62,543 bases of DNA from Betaproteobacteria bacterium UBA5582 (GTDB lineage: Bacteria; Pseudomonadota; Gammaproteobacteria; Burkholderiales; Rhodocyclaceae), in the NCBI GenBank assembly GCA_002425245.1, contig DILW01000152.1, positions 1 through 62,543 on the forward strand, written 5' to 3'. Of the stretch, positions 61,584 through 62,543 are shown piece after piece. The position numbers and the translations under genes are program-made. The notes below the pieces were generated by a model. That model saw nothing but the letters and a program-made list of their open reading frames with translations. It was not told where the DNA came from and did not search any database. How positions within the stretch are numbered: position 1 is the stretch's first letter; every line of letters begins with the position of its first letter.

Positions 61584-61966
61584 GCTGTTTCCTCGCGGAG
61601 TGTAGTTGTGAAAACCTCGATGCGCATGCTGCGCTGCATCATGCGGTGCAGGTTATCACGTTTTTCAGTAGGGGATTGTGACGTCCATTTGTCACTTTGT
61701 TGCGGCAGGTGAATTATTTTTTTGCCATGCGGCAAGAGGCTGCGCGCCGACTTGCCGGAATGTGCTCTGGTGCCGCGTGTTCGGCATGCTGCGGTGCCAC
61801 AAATAATGCCATTGTACTTTCATTGCTGCTATAAAAAATACCGCTATATCAGTGTTTTACGAAGTTTATGACAAGATTTTTTCGGTCCTGAAGTCGCATT
61901 TTTTTGATCCAGCGCAAAACCGGCCGGGGGCAAAACACTAGAGTGTCGTGGTCTGTTTTTCAGGGG
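61584..61966. promoter_or_regulatory. 383-bp intergenic control region between fabI and hoxF
   Basis: No gene is seen on either strand. The region is AT-richer than its surroundings. It has GTGAC-N8-GTCAC (61678-61695), TTGCC-ATGC-GGCAA, a possible TTGCTG-N16-TATATC promoter (61824-61851), and a GG-N10-GC element (61884-61897) resembling a weak sigma-54 promoter. The signals are speculative, but the length suggests an actively regulated hydrogenase promoter. Confidence 0.5.
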
Positions 61967-62543
61967 ATGCCTACCGTGTCTGTCTCAGCCGAGATTTCCA
62001 GTCTGATCGAGCCGATCCTGCAGCGCCATGCCTGGCGACCGGATCGTCTGGTCCAGATTCTGCGCGAGGTCCAGGAAGCCGTGGACTTCATTTCCGATGA
62101 AACCGCGGCCCATCTGGCCGAGGCCTTGAAGATTCCGTACGCCCAGGTGCACAGCACCCGCGACTTCTACGCCTTCTTCTACCGCGAGAACCGGGGCCGC
62201 TACCGGGTCCTCTTCTCGGACAACATCACCGACCGCATGGCCGGCAACCAGGGCCTGTTCGAGCACATGCAGAAGCGCCTCAAGCTCGAACGGGGAAAGG
62301 TCTCGGACGATGGCCTGGTGAGCATCGATTACTGCTCCTGCACCGGCATGTGCGATCAGGGGCCGGCGATCCTGGTCAATAACCGGGCGATCACCCGGAT
62401 GACGCTGCGCCGGGTCGACGAAATCTGCGACCTGATCCGCGGCCAGGTGCCGCTAGACAAGTGGCCGGCCGAATTCTTCCGCGTCGACGACAACATCCGC
62501 CGCGCCGACATGTTGCTCGGCACGCCGCACGAGCCGGGCAAGG
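61967..62543 (+). CDS. hoxF: NAD-reducing hydrogenase diaphorase subunit HoxF-like, 5' part
   Basis: The frame is open from 61967 to the window end (192 codons), reading as a NuoE/HoxE-like domain (LEIPYAQ-type helices, DFYAFFYRENRGRYRVL, then DYCSCTGMCDQGPAILVNN) followed by the start of a NuoF-like domain (DDNIRRADMLLGTPHEPGK). This is the layout of HoxF, the flavin subunit of soluble NAD-linked [NiFe] hydrogenase. Only C123, C125 and C129 are seen; the first Cys pair of NuoE is missing. GTG 61976, with GGGG 9 nt upstream, is an alternative and perhaps better start. The rest lies outside the window. Confidence 0.75.
   Translation, partial: MPTVSVSAEISSLIEPILQRHAWRPDRLVQILREVQEAVDFISDETAAHLAEALKIPYAQVHSTRDFYAFFYRENRGRYRVLFSDNITDRMAGNQGLFEHMQKRLKLERGKVSDDGLVSIDYCSCTGMCDQGPAILVNNRAITRMTLRRVDEICDLIRGQVPLDKWPAEFFRVDDNIRRADMLLGTPHEPGK

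Noticed and set aside
61678..61695. CRP/FNR-type site GTGAC-N8-GTCAC
   Set aside because: The half-site spacing does not match the TGTGA-N6-TCACA or TTGAT-N4-ATCAA consensus; kept only as an unassigned inverted repeat.

Overview
The window looks like chromosomal DNA of a betaproteobacterium, most likely of the order Rhodocyclales (Dechloromonas/Azonexus-like). The evidence is the high GC content, the ilvI-ilvH-ilvC-pssA-leuA order, a sigma factor-DUF3619-DUF3106-RDD operon, DUF3579 and DUF2486-like small proteins, a class II ribonucleotide reductase, and the start of a soluble NAD-linked hydrogenase. The genus is inferred from gene order and protein style, not from any search. No tRNA, rRNA, CRISPR array, insertion sequence or prophage was recognised.

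Region 1 (1-9955) holds the 3' end of a probable aminodeoxychorismate lyase gene, then a minus-strand block (membrane protein, valS, small acidic protein, holC, pepA). pepA is divergent from lptF-lptG, the LPS-export permeases. A minus-strand operon follows, encoding an ECF-like sigma factor, a single-span DUF3619 protein, an exported DUF3106 protein and an RDD membrane protein. Region 2 (10074-15814) is the branched-chain amino acid operon ilvI-ilvH-ilvC with pssA and leuA, closed by a strong bidirectional terminator. Region 3 (15842-25578) has DUF2069 and WrbA-like genes, a large PilZ-domain protein, the rpsP-rimM-trmD-rplS operon, and the minus-strand folE2-dxs-ispA-xseB block for folate and isoprenoid precursors, which is divergent from a Rieske oxygenase.

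Region 4 (25654-38306) carries a DMT-family permease, a lower-GC DUF4268 nuclease-like gene, a SpoIIAA-like protein translationally coupled to a mercaptopyruvate sulfurtransferase, queG and tsaE with overlapping divergent starts, amiC, a GGDEF diguanylate cyclase, and the ribF-ileS-lspA-fkpB-ispH operon. Region 5 (38345-52871) is a run of twelve type IV pilus genes on the minus strand: two complete minor-pilin sets (fimT-pilV-pilW-pilX-pilY1) in tandem, with a pilE-like gene at each outer end. The two PilY1 adhesins differ at the calcium-binding loop. Together with the PilZ and GGDEF proteins this suggests an organism that invests in surface motility and attachment.

Region 6 (53083-62543) contains rpsT, a DUF3579 gene, and nrdJ with a promoter carrying two NrdR boxes exactly 31 bp apart. 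A minus-strand series then reads fabI, kinase-like protein, HCX5R phosphatase, MaoC-Pta fusion, ackA. A 383-bp AT-richer control region separates fabI from the start of a HoxF-type diaphorase gene that runs off the window. The kinase-like/phosphatase pair embedded in the acetyl-phosphate operon is the most promising uncharacterised system here.
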